Source: Siphonodentalium dalli (lineage: Eukaryota; Mollusca; Scaphopoda; Gadilida; Siphonodentaliidae). Taken from it: a stretch of DNA of 64,000 bases. This document shows positions 42,522 to 54,414 of this stretch, one piece after another. Under the pieces are notes generated by a model. It was given only the letters and a program-made list of their open reading frames with translations, ran no database searches and had not been told where the DNA came from. The position numbers and the translations under genes were made by a program. The stretch lies in NCBI GenBank assembly GCA_032622095.1, contig CP136066.1, positions 227,792,961-227,856,960 on the forward strand, in the 5' to 3' direction. The first letter of the stretch is position 1. Each line of letters begins with the position of its first letter.

Positions 42522-42644
42522 CAGTAATGCCCTATTTAATCGACTCCCTAACCACAGCAGAATTATGGGTAACTTTTCAGGATTTAGTCGGACATATGGC
42601 TTGTTGCCATTCATCGGAAAGCTCGATTAATTAGGGCATTACTG
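42522..42644. mobile_element. TA foldback MITE, one arm mostly deleted
   Basis: TA lies at 42520-42521 and 42645-42646. The left arm is intact to GGAAAGCTC, then jumps to GATTAATTAGGGCATTACTG. The structure resembles 4331-4480, with loss starting at the same GGAAAGCTC point. Confidence 0.85.
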
Positions 42645-42782
42645 TAGTGGTAATTTGCTCCCACTCAGTCAAAAAAGAACTAACTAAAACAGATAACAAT
42701 ATCAGAGAAAAAATAACATATACATTCATAGTTAAACCAAAATTCCCCTCTCTATGGGAGCCAAATAACATATACATTCATA

Positions 42783-42994
42783 CAGCAATGCCCTAAATAA
42801 TCGACTCCTTAACCACAGCAGAATTATGGATAATTTTTCAGGATTTAGTCGGAAATATGGCTTGTTGCCATTCATCGGTAAGCTCTCACTGAGAGCTTTC
42901 CGATGAATGGCAACAAGTCAAATTCCGACTAAATCCTGGAAAATTACCCATAATTCTGCTGTGGTTAAGGAGTCGATTATTTAGGGCATTACTG
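42783..42994. mobile_element. TA foldback MITE, full length
   Basis: TA lies at 42781-42782 and 42995-42996. Arms of ~100 bp meet near 42890 (AGCTCTCACTGAGAGCT). Only a few arm mismatches are present, for example CAGCAATGCC at the left end. Confidence 0.9.
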
Positions 42995-43018
42995 TAGTCA
43001 AACCAAATAGCACATCTC

Positions 43019-43299
43019 TATGGGAGGCCAAATTCACAATTAAGTATAGTTCAAATTCCATGTCTCAAAACTTCCCTAACGCTGAAATGGATGCAGCCAA
43101 TACTGATGCTAGTAACCTTTGACATATATTTACCTTAGATGATACCATTATATGTAAGGTAGTAAGGCTATAAAAAAAAACAATTACGCTTAAGTGTAAT
43201 GGCATTATGCTTACAAGTAATGGAGTTGTAAGTGAAGCAATTACGCTTTAGCGTAATAGCATTATTAATAGCTATTAAATGTGAATTTGGCCTCCCATA
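43019..43299. mobile_element. Foldback element with TATGGGAGGCC ends
   Basis: TATGGGAGGCCAAATTCACA at 43019-43038 is mirrored at 43280-43299. Inside lie two small palindromic phrases, ATTACGCTTAAGTGTAAT and ATTACGCTTTAGCGTAAT. A related TATGGGAGCCAAATAACAT phrase near 42757 suggests a broken second copy. Confidence 0.75.
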
Positions 43300-43589
43300 C
43301 ATCTCGCATCACAAACTTTCAGTCTGACAAAAATAGAGTCATTCTTATGTTTGGAATATAGGGTTCAGACGAGTCGGTTGCTTATATTGCTTTGTATTGG
43401 AATCGACATTAAAACTAAAGTGTTTTAATACAGTGTGAACGTAATAATGCAATGCATTCTTCTCTTTGCAATGCAGAGATCCTGTTTTCAACACATGCCT
43501 TATAAGACGTTTCTTGTTTTCAATCGATAAAAGATTGCCGCTGTCTTTGAAGTGAAGAAAATCAACTTGTACTAATGTCAATAGCAGGC

Positions 43590-43915
43590 GTGTAAATGTT
43601 ATAACGCAACATACGCAGCCGTGTGAATGTAATAATGCAACATACGCACCAGTGTGAACGTAATAATGCATTATACGCAGCCATGTGAATGTTATAATGC
43701 AGCATACGCACCAGTGTGAACGTAATAATGCAACATACGCAGCCGTGTGAATGTTATAACGCAACATATGCAGCAGTGTGAACGTAATAATGCAACATAC
43801 GCACCAGTGTGAACGTAATAATGCAACATACGCAGCAGTGTGAACGTAATAATGCAACATACGCAGCAGTGTGAATGTTATAACGCAACATACACAGCCG
43901 TGTGAATCATAATTT
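43590..43915. repeat. 31-bp minisatellite, 11 units
   Basis: GTGTGAA or a variant recurs every 31 bp from 43590 to 43900. The unit alternates GTGTGAACGTAATAATGCAA and GTGTGAATGTTATAACGCAA, then CATACGCAGC or CATACGCACC. The 203-codon antisense frame crosses this array (31 is not a multiple of 3, so the frame shifts each unit); I do not take it as a gene. Confidence 0.95.
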
Positions 43916-43947
43916 TGAGCCAGAGGCCAGTCAAAATATGTAATTAA

Positions 43948-44192
43948 CCCTCTCATGACGGGAGCTGCACTGGTGCAGCATTAAAGATCCTGTGCCAGTG
44001 CATTCTCTTATATATGCGAGTCTTCCATAGGCAGCCTCGCATATATAAGAGAATGCACTGGCTTACAAGGTAAATATTGTTTGGCCAATGTATCCTCTTA
44101 TATATTCGAGACTCCGTTTGGGAGACTCGTATACATAAGAGAATGCATTGACACAGGGTTTTCGAATTCAGGAAGATCCAGTCATGGAAGCG
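43948..44192. mobile_element. TTAA-MITE of the CATGATGGGAGCT family
   Basis: TTAA at 43944-43947 precedes CCCTCTCATGACGGGAGCTG; the right end is GATCCAGTCATGGAAGC without a clean TTAA. Hairpin 1 (about 43993-44061) has well-kept GCCAGTGCATT arms. Hairpin 2 (about 44082-44150) is decayed. Confidence 0.75.
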
Positions 44193-44432
44193 ATATGCAA
44201 ATAACTGAAATTTACAACTTTTTATGAACTGGAATTGAAAATGTTTCTATATTCTTTTAGCTGAAAATTTACCTTTAAATAAATTTTTAAGTAAAATATG
44301 TGTAACACAAAATGTTATGTCTGTGTATTTGGGAATAATAAGAAAATAAAGATGTCTTCAAAGAGTTTCTAGGATGTTTTGCCACATCCCTGACTGTATT
44401 TAAAGGGACCCAAGGCACTCGCAGTGGGTAAA

Positions 44433-44521
44433 TGTAACCCATAGAGAGCCCCACATAGCCTGGAGCAGACGACTCTCCGTAGTGCATGCTTCCATCTCTG
44501 TGAGGCTCACAGTGGGTAAAT
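44433..44521. repeat. Single hairpin related to the 157-bp array unit
   Basis: AACCCATAGAGAGCCCCACA through GTGAGGCTCACAGTGGGT, including GGAGCAGACGACTCTC and GTGCATGCTTCCATCT. It matches only the hairpin part of the array unit at 7525, not its ~70-bp flank, so the hairpin is an independent element. Confidence 0.85.
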
Positions 44522-45403
44522 GTGCAAAAACATAAAAGTATGAAAACATCACCACTCAGAAGAACATGGAGAAATAGATAAAAACAAATTATAATACTAA
44601 TTATTGATAGTTCTCCAATAAAAAAATTTCATCTGTTGAAACCATTGTTGTGTAAACAAAACTGTAACAGTGATTTGTCAACAAACATTGCTATTAATCT
44701 TCAAATCTATTAGGCTGTATATGATTATCACAATATATTTTAATGGTTTGATCTTTTCCAATCTTTTACAGTTGAATTTAGATTGAATTTTGTATCTTGT
44801 TGGACTAATCCTACTTTTTGGGTAATTTCAATGTAACATTAATGTTTATATAACAATAGTTTTTACATATGAAATCTCATTATTGGAGAGTTATTAATAA
44901 CGAAAATAAGAACAATATCAATCTATTTTTTCATTAACTTGTTGATGTTAGATTATATTAGGCTTTTACAGACTTTTAAGTTATTTCGCATGAACCCACT
45001 TTGAAGGCCTCGTGTCCCTTTCACTGTACAATCTGATATAAGTTAAGGCCTTAATTACACTCTACTTATACAGACTTATATACAATATTTTTTCAATAAT
45101 AAATATTAACATTGAACAATATGCTATATATTAGGCCTATTCATATCAAAATATAAAATTTCATCTCAACAACCATTATGACTCCAAAAAGGTTATAAAC
45201 GGCAATTATCCACAAAATCGGCATAAATGAGGCAGAATTGTGGAATGGTAATATTCATTTCACCTGTATTGGATGTAACCGATGACATGAAAACAAATTG
45301 TCGAAAGCAAAGTCTGAAAATTTTTTCCAAGCTAATTTCAGCCAAAATATTTGGCTTAGAATTTAGAAATAAACTGAAAATGACCGCAATTATTTAGTGT
45401 ATT
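44522..45403. other. AT-rich sequence, nothing recognised
   Basis: About 0.9 kb without repeats, exons or RNA genes that I can identify. Confidence 0.5.
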
Positions 45404-45407
45404 TTAA

Positions 45408-45775
45408 CCCTTTACCCAACAAACCGGCCAAATAAAGCTGCAACAGCCTAAATTATCTTGGGTCTGTCTCAATAAAACCATACAAATATGGATATCATTG
45501 GAACCGGCTCCTTGACCACATTGTGATGGTTACAGTTATGCCCTGTGCCAATGCATTCTCTTATATATGCGAGTCGACCATAAGTCGCCTCGCATATATA
45601 AGAGAATGCATTGGCCTAAAAAAACTTTTTACCATTTTTTCTTACATTCTTTAACAATTTTATAATTTTTAATGTGTTAAGCCAATGTTTTCTCTTATAT
45701 ATGCGAGGCGACCTATGGTCGACTCGCATATATAAGAGAATGCATTGGCACAGGGCCGTTCTGTTGAGTAAAGGG
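45408..45775. mobile_element. TTAA-MITE, CCCTTTACCCAACA ends, two hairpins
   Basis: TTAA lies at 45404-45407 and 45776-45779. Hairpins at about 45547-45615 and 45682-45750 are opposed, with a shorter T-rich spacer than at 40628. One arm has AATGTTTTC for AATGCATTC. The 68- and 74-codon frames on the two strands are readings of this element. Confidence 0.9.
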
Positions 45776-45965
45776 TTAAAAAATCTATCAACTTCCTGTT
45801 TCCAAGAGGACCATGCACTCAATACCTGTCTCGTCGAAATGTCATTTCTCAGAACTGTGCAGGCTTCCTACCAATTACATCACATCACGTTAAGTTAACT
45901 GTTCTTTTTATCTTGGAGCCACTAATATTGAGTTCTGATTGGCACTACATGATGTGGAAAGAGAA

Positions 45966-46062
45966 TGTGACACTCTACAACAGGTAATATGTGGGCCTGT
46001 ATTTAAAGTGACACTCTACACTACAGGTAATATGTGGGCCTGTATTTAAAGTGACACTCACT
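45966..46062. repeat. ~50-bp direct duplication
   Basis: GTGACACTCTACA, CAGGTAATATGTGGGCCTGT and ATTTAAA occur twice in succession, with a third GTGACACTC at the end. Confidence 0.8.
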
Positions 46063-46730
46063 TTTGGGTGTGTCGGCGTGACACTACATTCACACTCAAA
46101 TATTGAATTGCGTCTGCATGTTCCAAAGGATCGTGACTAGCAAAATGTTTGGAAATTATTCTTGACGGTATTTAGTCATACCGCGGTATTTCATCAAATA
46201 TCGTAGTCGGTATTGTGAAGGTGGATACCGTGAAGCCCTAATATATGTAATAATTAGATTATTTATTGAATAATGTTGATGTGTGCTCATGTAAGCGTAC
46301 AAAACTGAAGCATATATTAATGTGAAGATGGCAGGTTGTTTTTGTTTATTATTGCACATTATTTTCCAGATTTAGTGTGGTAATTAGTGTTCTCCTGATC
46401 TTGAATTCTGGTAACGAATTCAGACATGAGTAAGCGATTATTATGTCAGCATGGTTTATGGTGGGATAAACAACTTTAAAACTCATTAAATTAATTCCAT
46501 ATCAAAGAAAAATGTACAGTGATGATGATTAAGTCTCTTGTGTAATTGCCATGAATTTATCACTGGCTTTTTCAAGGTGGGGTATCTAACCCGCAATGCG
46601 GATTTGGCTAACAGCCAGTAATTGAATGTCACTGTTAACGTCATAACAAAGGTTACTTGATGAGATTAGATTGTAATTGCACACCGCTCCTCACACCATT
46701 CACTCGTATCCATACAAACAAGCCAGATTA
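46063..46730. other. No gene; relic of a GGGCTTCACGGTAT-type transposon end
   Basis: Around 46168-46240 the inverse strand reads TTAGGGCTTCACGGTATCC and then ACCGCGGTATGAC, resembling ends of an old animal DNA transposon. Nothing else was recognised before the duplicated segment begins. Confidence 0.4.
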
Positions 46731-47160
46731 TAGTGTGCCTGTCATTTGCATAATGAGGTCCCCAGAGGGTGAATTTAGTGACGCTATCCCGCATAGCAGG
46801 CTAGCATCACCAAATTCACCCTCTGGGGGACCTCATTCTGCTTGGCATCATCTTCTATGGGAGACATAGTCTCAAATTGAAGTTTCAAAGTGGTGAATAT
46901 TGTGATGTACACCCATTGGGAACCTCGATTATGCAATGTGTCGTCTGCCAATTTGATGATATAGAGAAACTAAACTAAAAAAGAAATAGCATCTAACTTT
47001 CTATAGAAATTAGTTAATAAAGAAACTTTCCAGAGAAGATGAGGCCTAAGCCGAATGAGGTCCCCAGTTGGTGAATTTAGTGATCCTATCCCGCATAGCG
47101 GGATAGCGTCTCTAAATTCACTCTCTGGGGACCTCATTCTGCAAATGACCGATACACTAT
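46731..47160. mobile_element. Paired foldback (GAGGTCCCC family), copy B, left end intact
   Basis: Counterpart of 1-404 with its left terminus visible: TATAGTGTGCCTGTCATTTG is mirrored by AAATGACCGATACACTATA at the right end. It lies across the visible left limit of the A/B match only because copy A is cut by the window. Confidence 0.85.
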
Positions 47161-47347
47161 AATCAGGATTGCATACATACAGTGTAGCACATGTATAAAT
47201 AAATAACATAACTCAAGATGCTTTATGTGAAAACAGTACAAAAATATGAAATATGAAAAATCACGATGACAGACCATGATCTGAATAAAAACGCGAACAT
47301 CCCAAATAAATAATTTACAATATACAAAAATGATTCTCCATGTTTAA

Positions 47348-47753
47348 CCCTTTCAGTGTCAGGTCCGAATTTTGTATCAACCCATATACCCTGTGCCAAT
47401 GCATTCTCTTATATATGCGAGTCGACCATAGGTCGCCTCGCATATATAAGAGAATGCATTGGCCTAACAATTTTTCATCATTTGTTATTATTTTTTACAA
47501 TTTTTTACAATTTTAATAATTTTGTCTTATATTCTTTAACAGACTTATTTTGTAGGTTTAGTGCCAGGGAATCTTACGTTTTTCATGGGCATAAAAATTA
47601 TTACTATGAATACTTGGTGATAGTTTTGAGTTATAACATGAGTTTTTTAATTTTAATTTTTTAATTTTAAATTAATTTTTTTTTTAAAATTTAGGGTTGA
47701 TTTTACAGACCGTAAATTAGGGCCGATGAGATCGGCCCCTGGCACTGAAAGGG
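47348..47753. mobile_element. TTAA-MITE, CCCTTTCAGTG ends (copy B of 592-997)
   Basis: Same element, TTAA flanks and hairpin. The only difference seen is in the T/A run near 47687. Confidence 0.8.
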
Positions 47754-48533
47754 TTAATATGTTGAAAATTGACTATGAGTCAAAATGGTCTATGGATGAA
47801 TGAGTCAACGAATGAATAATGGGTATTTACAAGGGAAATAGTGACAAGGACCTAATGAATATTCATGAATATATATAAAGGACAGATTTGACATGGTTGC
47901 CAGCAACTTGATCAATTCATGAAAGTGGTCATTTTGATTTCCCATCAAACGCTACACGTGGCACCGGATAAACAACGTCCTTGCCATATGGGTATCATCA
48001 CCCAGGTATACATGAGGTGGAAAATCAAGATAGTCTTGATGTAAAGAGAAACTGAAAGCTCCAATTACAACAGAATACAATATTATTCATGCTAAATAAA
48101 ATAATACCAGCCTCTTCTCCCAAAATGGGCTGCTTCCTCACCATTTTACAACTTTTTTGCTAATTTTTCTCAGACTCATTTTTTTTCACTTAAAAAACAA
48201 AATAAACGAGCGGAGGGCAGCAATTGTAATCTGTTGCTTTAATAATAGTTAACAACAGTCTTTATCTTGTCATTTTTGCAGCCGAGTTCCATAAATCGTC
48301 TTGTCTTTGTCCATGTTCTAATACCCTCAGAGACCCAGAACAAAAAGTTTGCTGTCCAATCCCCCTCCCACCCCATAGAACAGTATTGTAGAAATAATGT
48401 CAGAACTAGTGTCGAGCGAGAAAAATAACATAAAGAAATTAAATCACTTTACCACCATCCCCCAACCCCGTAGAACAGTATGGCAGAAATAATGACAGAA
48501 CTAGTGTCGAGCGAGAAAAATAACATTATACAA

Positions 48534-48670
48534 TTATCGCATTGTTTCGAGGTTGACACGAGGAATTGTCAACCCGAGGAAGTCAATATTCACCAAGGCC
48601 ATAGGCCGAGGTGAATATTGACTTCTAAGGGCTGACAATTCCTCGTGTCAACCAAGAAACAATGCGATAA
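48534..48670. repeat. Long palindrome (copy B of 1778-1914)
   Basis: Same arms, with two single-base changes (CCCGAGG for CCCGTGG and TTCTAAGG for TTCCAAGG). Confidence 0.85.
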
Positions 48671-48934
48671 CTGTTTTATTATATGAAACGCACTTTGATT
48701 GGACAAGACGTTGTGACGTTGAACGTCGCTGGGAAAACCTTATCTATTTTCAGGTCTGATAATAAGTTATTGTAACCCCTGAAGTATCTGACGTCACTCA
48801 GAAACTGTTATTAACCTGTTGTTTCATTAATGAGGTGAACATCGTTAGATATCTCGATTTTTTTTTATGTTTTAACATAGGAATTGGGGAAAGAAACTTA
48901 TGACCATATAATAAAAAAATTAAATTACTTTAAC

Positions 48935-49390
48935 ACCCCCCTCCCGGGCCCTGTTTTTTCTCTCCTGTTACCCTGAACACAGATATCATTTTATTACTTT
49001 ACCACCCCCCTCCCCGGCCCTGTTTTTTCTCTCATGTTACCCTGAACACAGATATCATTTAATTACTTTACCACCCCCATCCCCGGCCCTGTTTTTTCTC
49101 TCCCGTTACCCTGAACACAGATATCATTTTATTACTTTAACACCCCCTCTCCCCGGCCCTGTTTTTTCTCTCATGTTACCCTGAACACAGATATCATTTT
49201 ATTACTTTACCACCCCCGTCCCTGTTTTTTCTCTCATGTTACCCTGAACACAGATATCATTTTATTACTTTACCACCCCCGGCCCTGTTTTTTCTATCCT
49301 GTTACCCTGAACACAGATATCATTTTATTACTTTACCACCCCTGGCCCTGTTTTTTCTCTCCTGTTACCCTGAACACAGATATCATTTTA
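48935..49390. repeat. ~63-bp minisatellite, 7 units (copy B)
   Basis: Seven ACAGATATCAT landmarks against six in copy A. C-patch lengths and several bases (CTCTCATG for CTCTCCTG) differ between the copies. Confidence 0.95.
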
Positions 49391-49406
49391 TTTAGCCTCA
49401 TGTTAA

Positions 49407-49774
49407 CCCTTTACCCAACAAACCGGCCAAATAAAGCTTCAACAGCCAAAAATATCTTCGGTCTGTCTCAATAGAACCATACAAATATGGATATCATTGG
49501 AACCGGCTCATTGACCACATTGTGATAGTTACAGTTAAACCCTGTGCCAATGCATTCTCTTATATATGCGAGTCGACCATAGGTCGCCTCGCATATATAA
49601 GAGAATGCATTGGCTTTTTAACACTTTTTACCATTTTTTCTTACATTCTTTAACAATTTTATAATTTTTAATGTGTTAAGCCAATGCATTCTCTTATATA
49701 TGCGAGGCGACCTATGGTCGACTCGCATATATAAGAGAATGCATTGGCACAGGGTCGTTATGTTGGGTAAAGGG
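49407..49774. mobile_element. TTAA-MITE, CCCTTTACCCAACA ends (copy B), longer form
   Basis: TTAA lies at 49403-49406 and 49775-49778. The ~65-bp T-rich spacer between the hairpins is present here and missing at 2572-2886. Because unrelated copies elsewhere in the window also have it, copy A carries the deletion. Confidence 0.9.
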
Positions 49775-50081
49775 TTAAATTTGATCAAGTGTTTGTGTTC
49801 TATTTCCAGTAAACACGATTCGAGTCTCGCGTAAACACGATCCGGATTTCTTTGAATGCCGTAAATATCTCTCTGCACCAAGACTGTGATCAGTAGAGCA
49901 TGAAATGACCAATGAAAATCAGCACCTGAGGTCAAAGGTTAAACTAACCCAAAAACGCCCAAAATATACAAAACCAAATATCAATGATGCAACGATACAC
50001 TGTCAATATAGAAATTTTTCGGATAATAAAATGCTAAATTGATGATTGCAACTAGCATGGCATAGAAGCTACACATAATGT

Positions 50082-50163
50082 TTCAATATTATAATTATAA
50101 AGATATGATTACGTCACTCGTATTCAATATTATAATTATAAAGATATGATTACGTCACTCGTA
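50082..50163. repeat. 41-bp duplication with TTACGTCA (copy B of 3194-3275)
   Basis: Same two units and the same spacing as in copy A. Confidence 0.75.
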
Positions 50164-50440
50164 TTTAAATTCAGGAAGTACTATTTCTCACTCTCAGTTT
50201 TAAATTTGCACACATTAAGTTCGTGCACAATTCTGATTGAAATCACACTCAAACAGCTCCGCTTACTGAGAAATCAGTTATCTGTCGCATTACAGTCGCT
50301 ATAAAATTGCTACTAAATTATTCGGTACTAAATGTTGAAATTCTTGAAAATATTCAATTATATTGGACATATGAGGTAATACTGGACTCTTTATACACTT
50401 TTCGGTGTTTTATTGTTGTCCTAGTTTGAATTTAAGGGTT

Positions 50441-51071
50441 AAACTACCCTTATGGAGCCCCTCACAGACGTGAGCAGACAATACTCAGCAATACAAGCTG
50501 TCACCTGTATGGGGCTCCATAAGGGTTAAAGGCATGGAAAAATGAGTGTGGAAACAATAATTGGTTTTGAAGAACTCCCCCTTATAAGTTTTAAACAGTT
50601 TTAATACCGACAAATGTAGGAGCCATCGAATCATATTGTACTTTTAATATTTAGGCTTTCTCCTCCTCGTAAGTCGGAATTTTTTTTACCCTGTATAAGG
50701 TCGCCTCGCATATATAAGAGAATGCATTGGCCTAACAATTTTTTAAATAAATGTTTCTTAAAAGTTTTAGGACATAAAATAAAAAACATCCATTACCCTG
50801 CAGGGAGCCCCACACATATATAGAAGCATATAGAAGAGTGTCGTCTGCTCATGTTTGTCTGGGGCTCTGTATGGGTGAAATTATAAAATTGTTAAAGAAT
50901 ACAAGAAAAAATTATTAAAATTGTAAAAAATTGTTAGGCCAATGCATTCTCTTATATATGCGAGGCGACCTATGGTCGACTCGCATATATAAGAGAATGC
51001 ATTGGCACAGGGTAAAAAAATCCCGACTTACGACTGGATTTGATATGGCGGGTCACATTTAGGCTTTCTCC
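50441..51071. mobile_element. Hairpin element and composite foldback (copy B of 3553-4183)
   Basis: The CCCTTATGGAGCCCC hairpin (50441-50528) and the AAGTCGG-ended composite follow in the same order. A 3-bp insertion (AAGAATAC for AATAC) lies near 50895. Confidence 0.7.
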
Positions 51072-51221
51072 TCCCTGTTAATGTGAATGTTGAAAAAGAA
51101 ATTGTTGAAACATTATGTGTGACTTAAAATTTGTTTTAGCACCAATTATTGTTAACTTTCAGTGACTTGTAACAATCGAGAAGTTTTAGTAAAAACGAAA
51201 CAAACTACAGATAGGGGTGTA

Positions 51222-52021
51222 CAGTAATGCCCTAAATAATCGACACCTTAACCACAGCAGAATTATGGGTAATTTTTCAGGATTTAGTCGGAAATATGGC
51301 TTGTTGCCATTCATCGGAAAGCTCGCATAATTCTGCTGTGGTTAAGGAGTCGATTATTTAGGGCATTACTGTAGCTGAATAGGTCATTGTCGCATGGCTT
51401 CGAGCAAAAAGACACCCAGGATATCTCAAACGTGCAAAAAGACACACAGGATGTCCCAAACGGGCAAAAAGACACCCAGGATCTCCAAGTCTCACCAAAC
51501 AAGGGGAAATTAGATTAGTCGTCTGCTATATATTTATTAATATTATGATAATTATTTGTTTGTGATCGGAGTGAAATATCAACGGAATTTAAATGGACAT
51601 ATATACCATCCGCTTTGAGTCTGACTGGCAGCGCAGTTCAGTATTAATAAATCGCAGACGACTAATGTAAATTCCCGTTGAGTTTGAGATGCGCGTCTTT
51701 TTACATGTTTGAGATATCCTGGGTGTTTTGTTTATGGAAACCATTCTACAATGACCAATTAAGCATTACTGTAGAGGTGTAGGTACAACTGGCTTCGATA
51801 ATAATGTACAGTAATGCTCTAATTAATCGACCTCTTAACCACAGCAGAATTATGGGTAATTTTTCAGGATTTAGTCGGAAATATGGCTTGTTGCCATTCA
51901 TCGGAAAGCTCTCGGGGAGAGCTTTCCGATGAATGGCAACAAGCTATATTTCCGATTAAATCCTGAAAAATTACCCATAATTCTGCTGTGGTTATGGAAT
52001 CGATTAATTAGGGCATTACTG
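51222..52021. mobile_element. Two TA foldbacks and the GACACCCAGGAT foldback (copy B of 4331-5131)
   Basis: TA foldbacks lie at 51222-51371 (internally deleted) and 51809-52021 (full length), with the nested-inverted-repeat element at 51396-51740 between them. Small differences include CGACACCTT for CGACTCCTT and GGTGTTTTGTTTATG for the A version. Confidence 0.85.
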
Positions 52022-52120
52022 TATCTCTAGTGAAACTCCTGCTTTGTGACTTGACAATTTCTGGAAAACTACAACAACCTCGAACAAGGCAGCAACGGAA
52101 GATGTCAGATCATTTCCACT

Positions 52121-52579
52121 TGTACACAAGCCTGCAAATAGTGTGTCTGTCATTTGCAGAATGAGGTCCCCAGAGGGTGAATTTAGTGATGCTATCCCAC
52201 ACAGTGGGCTAGCATCACCAAATTCACCCTCTGGAGACCTCATTCTGCTTAGGCTTCATCTTCTGGGAAGTATCTATAGTATCAAGTTAAGATTGTTTTT
52301 AGTTACATTTCCCTTCTAGGAAGTTTCTATATCCCCTAATTTGCAGAAGATAAAATTCATAATTGAGGTGCCCAATGGGTGAACATCACCAACTTCAACT
52401 GGGGAACTTCAATCTGATCCTAGGTCTGCCATATCAGTTGCGGGCCTAAGCAGAATGAGGTCCCCAGAGGGTGAATTTAGTGATGCTAGCCCGCTATGCG
52501 GGATAGCGTCATTAAATTCACCCTCTGGGGACCTCATTCTGCAAATGACAGACACGCTATTTGCAGGCTTGCTTGTACA
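52121..52579. mobile_element. Paired foldback, GAGGTCCCC family (copy B of 5231-5689)
   Basis: Identical arms and tips as far as can be read by eye. Confidence 0.85.
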
Positions 52580-53274
52580 CTGTAACTGTTAGGAATGATC
52601 CTGATTTTGAAGTTAATTATCGGTTGTTGGAGCTGATAATTAGTGTCCAAAACGTAACTCACATCAGGTTCAATATGAAGCTGTGATGTGAACATTCCTG
52701 GAAAATGACGTCGTAACTACGATCTTGAACGAAGCAGCGATGGAGGACATCAGAATATTTCCACTTCTACAACCCCTACTAGAGATACACCCCCTAGTAG
52801 AGTTACATCCCCCAGTAGAGTTATAAGATCTAAGAAAACCAGAGTTCACGCTGTCGGTGGTCAAATTGGACAATGGTTAGTTTTTTTTTCTTCGAAAATG
52901 GCGAAATTAAATTATTTTTGGACAAACCTTTACAAATAGTTTCAAGCATATTAGGGCTGCAACGATTCATTGTGAATTCAATACATCGCGATACACTTGT
53001 ACACAATAGATTCTGAAATTTACCCAAAAAATTCAGAAATGACAAAAAAATTGGCCAAAATAATTTCCCGGCCAGAGTGAACCCTGAAGAATACTGACAC
53101 TTTGTGATAAATGGAGGGAAATTAAGAAGAACGAACATCACGTCACTCCAATCCAACCATTGTCCTCCAGGAAACTTATGATTTTCCGTCGATGAGTTTT
53201 GTCCAGAGAACTTGGGTATCTGATTTTAACTGGCATTCCTTGTCTTCTCTGTACATAATCCTACAATGGAAAGA

Positions 53275-53522
53275 TTATTCATCTATATATAACCTATCTG
53301 AAATATAAAATGTGTGAAGAAATTAAGTTTTATTTATTTTTATATCACCTGTCTGAAATATAAAATATGTGAAGAAATAAAGTATTATTTATCTATATAT
53401 AACCTATCTGAAATATAAAATATGTGAAGAAATAAAGTATTATTTATCTATATATAACCTGTCTGAAATAAAAACCTGCCTGAAATATAAAATATGTGAA
53501 GAAATAAAGTTTTATTTATGTT
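53275..53522. repeat. 55-bp tandem repeat (copy B of 6385-6632)
   Basis: Same four units; TATTTTTATATCACCT replaces TATCTATATATCACCT in the second unit. Confidence 0.9.
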
Positions 53523-53524
53523 AA

Positions 53525-53722
53525 ATCCTTCATGTAGCTTCATGAAATTTAGCAAAACACCTGTGCCAATGCATCCTCTTATATACATGTATGCGAATCT
53601 CCCATAGGGAGCTTCGCATATATAAAAGAATTCATTGGTCTAAAAATATTTACCTTGACCTTGTAAGCCAGAGCATTCTCTTATAAATTCAAGAAATAAG
53701 AGAATTCACTGCCACAGGATCT
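53525..53722. mobile_element. Degenerate CATGATGGGAGCT-family MITE (copy B of 6635-6832)
   Basis: Same decayed hairpins in the same order. Confidence 0.6.
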
Positions 53723-54342
53723 TTAAAGGCACGGGCGGCGTTCGTTGCAGAAATATTCATATTTGTTCAAATCGCCATCAGCAGAAGGAATATTAAAATA
53801 TATATAGTTTTGTTCATATGGCAAACATAATCAGCGTGTAAATATAGTATATTGTCGTCAAGACGTACGATGGTGGACGTAAACAAGAACCTTCTCGTGT
53901 TACAGAAGTTTTGCTTCTGTTTACATAACACAGAGCAATTCTATTGGTTAGTCACACACAAATGATATAAACGCTCTTTATTATTTCCATATCAGGAAAA
54001 CAGTAACAAATAATGCTCTTTATGTTTACCATATCCAGATCTAAACAAAAGCCAGGATCAGTAACGTTTTTTGCTTTTGTTTACATAACAAAGGAAAAAC
54101 ATTTGACAATAACATACTGTTTATGCCATATTTCTGATTGGTATAAGAACAATGTCAGTCTATATTTTACTATTCTTTCTGTTTATGGCGGTTTTCGACG
54201 GAGCTGAATATTTTAACAGCATACCCACCGCCAACGCTACCCATATCTTTAATGCTGCACCAGTGCAGCTTCCGTGATGAAAGAGTTAACCAAGAGCACG
54301 ATGTCAAAGAATGAATATAATGATGGGAGTGTTTTTATATTA

Positions 54343-54405
54343 GAACCCTTTACCCAACAGAACGGCCCTGTGCCAATGCATTCTCTTATATATGCAAGTC
54401 GACCA
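54343..54405. mobile_element. Truncated CCCTTTACCCAACA MITE end (copy B of 7453-7515)
   Basis: Same junction with the 157-bp array, so truncation came before the A/B duplication or split. Confidence 0.8.
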
Positions 54406-54414
54406 TAGTGATGT

